Of a stretch of 64,000 nucleotides of DNA, positions 61,301 to 64,000 are shown one piece after another (positions within the stretch are counted from its first letter, which is position 1; each line of letters opens with the position of its first letter). A model generated the notes under the pieces. It had not been told where the DNA came from and searched no databases. It saw nothing but the letters and a program-made list of their open reading frames with translations. The DNA comes from Spirodela intermedia. Taxonomy: Eukaryota; Streptophyta; Magnoliopsida; Alismatales; Araceae. Position numbers and translations under genes: made by a program. The DNA is taken from positions 5,333,386 to 5,397,385 of the forward strand of contig LR746267.1 of assembly GCA_902729315.2 (NCBI GenBank). The letters are read 5' to 3'.

Positions 61301-64000
61301 ACTTTGTGAGTGTTATTTGGTTCCATCATACATCTAACATGTTTATTGATTTCTGTGCCCAAGGTATGAGATTATTCCTATTAAGTTCATCATATATATT
61401 TTAATAATACAACTAATCAAAATATTAAATCACATTCACCCAACATGACAGTTTAACCCCAAGACATGAAAAATGATTTCTGATTCATAGTCTTCTAGAT
61501 AGGTTGTGCCAGACTTGTGATATTTAGCAGAAATTAATTATGGAGCATTGTGCGGTTTAATATCCAATCAAATTCCTGCTATAAAGCCCACTACAACAAA
61601 GCCCATTATAATTATAAGTCCTTAGAAAACAAATAAATGAGCTCTTTTTCTGAATGTGTCAGATGATGAAAACACGTAAGGCACTGTCTTCGCAAGATGA
61701 GTTGTACAGAGTGTATATGAAGGCTACAAGCAAAATCTTAAAGTGATGATCAGACTTTGTTTCGAATGTGTTTAAATTTTGGAAGACCGTGGACTTGGTA
61801 CGGTCATCACAAGTCTCTCTTCCTAGTTAGCACAACTTAAACATTTAGGACACGCCAAATCTGACTTTTACCAAGTCATCAGCCAATGTTACACAAATTT
61901 CCACTGTAGGAGTTCAAGCATTTACTGTACAGACTAACCAAAACCCTTTATCTATTCAATTCCGAATTAAGATCCTAGCCTTTACATCGTCAACAAGCTG
62001 ATTTAGACCAGCGAGCAAGTTAGTTAAAAAATCACGGCCAAGATGACCTTTGTCATGAATGTCTCGATGAAAAGTCTTATGATACTATTTAGTGGATCTG
62101 AGACCACCCTACCAGCTTACAGCTTACGATTACACACCCTGAAAGGTTCTAAGACATTGAAAACAGTCTAGTTGTAAGCAGAGGAGGCAAGTTTCAACAT
62201 AGTAATATTTGATTCAACCCAAGGCAACCAACACTCAATCAATAAAACCATGTTCCTTTGGAAAGCCCGTCCTGATGTTGCAATGACATTCATTTAGACC
62301 AATTCAGATTAGTTTCCAAGAGCTTCATATGAAGGTACTGCAGATGTCTCACTCTTAGAGCTTAGTTTAGAACTAAATTATTCACCAAGCTCTCAAGCAT
62401 AATATACAACGTTCAGGTCATCCTTCTATCTGAATCTATGAACACTGATAACACGTCCTCATTATCAAATGCCATTGTTGGGACCCTTTATCTGTTTCTT
62501 ACAAATCTTAATCCTTGTCCTTCGCTAGTCATCGTTTTTTTCCTTGTCTCACGCCCTTTTAACTTTACTAAACCACCAGCAAGAGGATGTCAGACATGAT
62601 CTGCTTCGGTTTGCACAACAATAATCAGAAATGCTTGTCTCTATCGACATCTGCCTTGATCTATGTACTCAATTCGACAATACCAACTTGGAACTTAATG
62701 AGAATATCAATCTAGAGCTAGGAAAGTCTGACAATGGCAAGGACAATAGTGTGATTCAAATTGAATGCAAGTGGTCACGTTTCTCTTAGTTGACACATAG
62801 CCATAATCTATCCTCAGTTCCACTTCGGTTATTTTCCCTTTCAATCAGTCCGAAATCTATATGGTTTACTCTTCTGACTCCCTCTTCCCCGCGCTAAGAG
62901 ATCTTTATAAGAAGCCGTTGCTATTCAAGCAGCAAAAGCATAAATAACAACAGAACTATTTACACACCTTACCATTAAAAAAAGAACACTATTCTCCTAT
63001 TAAGACCAGAGTTATCTCTTAAAACCAGCATTCATTTGGTAAATTATTGAGGAATGAGTCCCCCATCTGTTTACGTACAGCATATAGTTTTTCACAAAAA
63101 GAAAAACTCAAGGTTGGAGCACATCATAAACTACGCGATTCATTGTTTGGAACTCTAATCCTGAGTACCAGCTTCCAACTCCATCGTTCTGTCAAAATTA
63201 ATTTAAATAAACTGTTCCACAGTTTTAAGACAAACAAAGGGAACAAAAGCAGGACTACTCGCACTCTCCTAGTCCCTCACGATTTCACTGCTGGAAACTA
63301 TGTTTAGGCATTCCTGTGATGCTTTTTGGGATGAACCAAGGTTTTTTCTCTGACAAAGTCAAGTCATTAAATGCTTTTCCACAGAAAAATTTTTTAACAA
63401 AAAATTCTTTCACATCCTGACTACCATTTCCCCATTTATTTGCTTTTCTCAAAAAATACCTATCCAAGCTATGCCATTACTGATTTCATCAAGTTTTCAA
63501 AGAGGAAAGTTATAGTATCACATGAGAATCGTAAATGGTTCATCCATTTATCTGCAGTTCAGAATGATATCTTCAGAACCCCCCTTAGACATATGACATA
63601 CTTCTACCCTACAAAGATTCCGTTATTGCACACAGCAGCAACAAAAGTGGGAGAAAGAGATTTGAGTCTTTCATAGACTCTTTATACAATGAAATAAGTT
63701 GATCCCGCCCCCTAATTCTTCAATTTAGATAGTTAAAACCAAAAGGTGGTGACATTTTACAACCAACATCCCAAACCCCCCCTTTAAGTGAATTTCTTCC
63801 TACCCCGATCAAGCGTTTTACAACCAACGCTTGAGCCCTAGCTGATGACCTTGTACACCTTTTTCTAGACAGCACTTCTTTGGTGAACTTACCGTAGGAT
63901 GGTTAGGTTTCAAGCGAAAGGAATGAAGGTTTTTGAGTTTATAAAGTGATAATATTTTTATTTTGTTTTTTTATTCTTTTGTCTCACTAGGACATCAATA
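58346..64000. other. Upstream region of U-box gene; no further gene seen
   Basis: The first part should include the 5' UTR intron and upstream exon(s) of the U-box gene on the minus strand, because the sequence before its ATG has a splice acceptor and not a promoter-like layout. The rest is AT-rich with only short, unrecognised open stretches (for example 59504-59746, 63047-63307). No tRNA, transposon domain or inverted terminal structure was recognised. Confidence 0.55.

Noticed and set aside
1-64000. CRISPR array, bacterial operon or phage system
   Set aside because: The window is plant nuclear DNA with spliced genes. No regularly spaced repeats of CRISPR type were seen.

Overview
This is a stretch of plant nuclear DNA, almost certainly from an angiosperm. 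It shows four multi-exon nuclear genes with GT-AG introns, chloroplast-protein genes (an ELIP and a YlmG/YggT-type protein), the plant U-box/ARM ligase architecture, and decayed Copia and other LTR retrotransposon debris in introns and spacers. The contrast between very GC-rich genes (ELIP, YlmG, last PUB exon) and AT-rich introns and spacers would suit a monocot. That is only a hint, and I cannot name the species.

Layout. (1) 1-0.9 kb: Copia reverse-transcriptase debris (-). (2) 1.7-20.6 kb (+): a protein-kinase gene of at least 13 exons with huge introns. It has an inserted Ser-rich loop between the glycine loop and the beta3 lysine, all main catalytic motifs are present, and its 5' end is not resolved. 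The introns hold a second Copia fragment, gag-like debris, a solo LTR with a 5-bp target duplication, and two LTRs facing each other. (3) 20.6-24.4 kb: AT-rich spacer ending in a tandem array. (4) 24.9-37.5 kb (+): dymeclin (Golgi organisation), about 18 exons, with an N-terminal glycine that fits myristoylation. (5) 38.2-50.7 kb: a large inverted duplication. The left arm has ELIP (-) and YlmG (+); the right arm has a decayed YlmG fragment (-) and a second ELIP (+). The two ELIP genes encode the same protein and look identical over about 1.4 kb, while the YlmG copies are clearly diverged. About 6.4 kb of repeat-rich DNA interrupts the right arm. (6) 50.7-53.2 kb: AT-rich spacer holding a direct repeat of DNA at 46.7-47.3 kb. 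(7) 53.4-58.3 kb (-): a U-box/ARM E3 ligase of the PUB43/PUB44 (SAUL1) type in three coding exons. (8) 58.3-64 kb: no gene seen; the 5' UTR exon(s) of the ligase may lie here.

The genes do not form a pathway; they are ordinary plant neighbours. The standout feature is the ELIP/YlmG inverted duplication: one pair is homogenised or very recent, the other is decaying, and the two ELIP distal promoters differ. Exon boundaries were set by hand from splice consensus, reading phase and remembered family sequence; no alignment or search was run.
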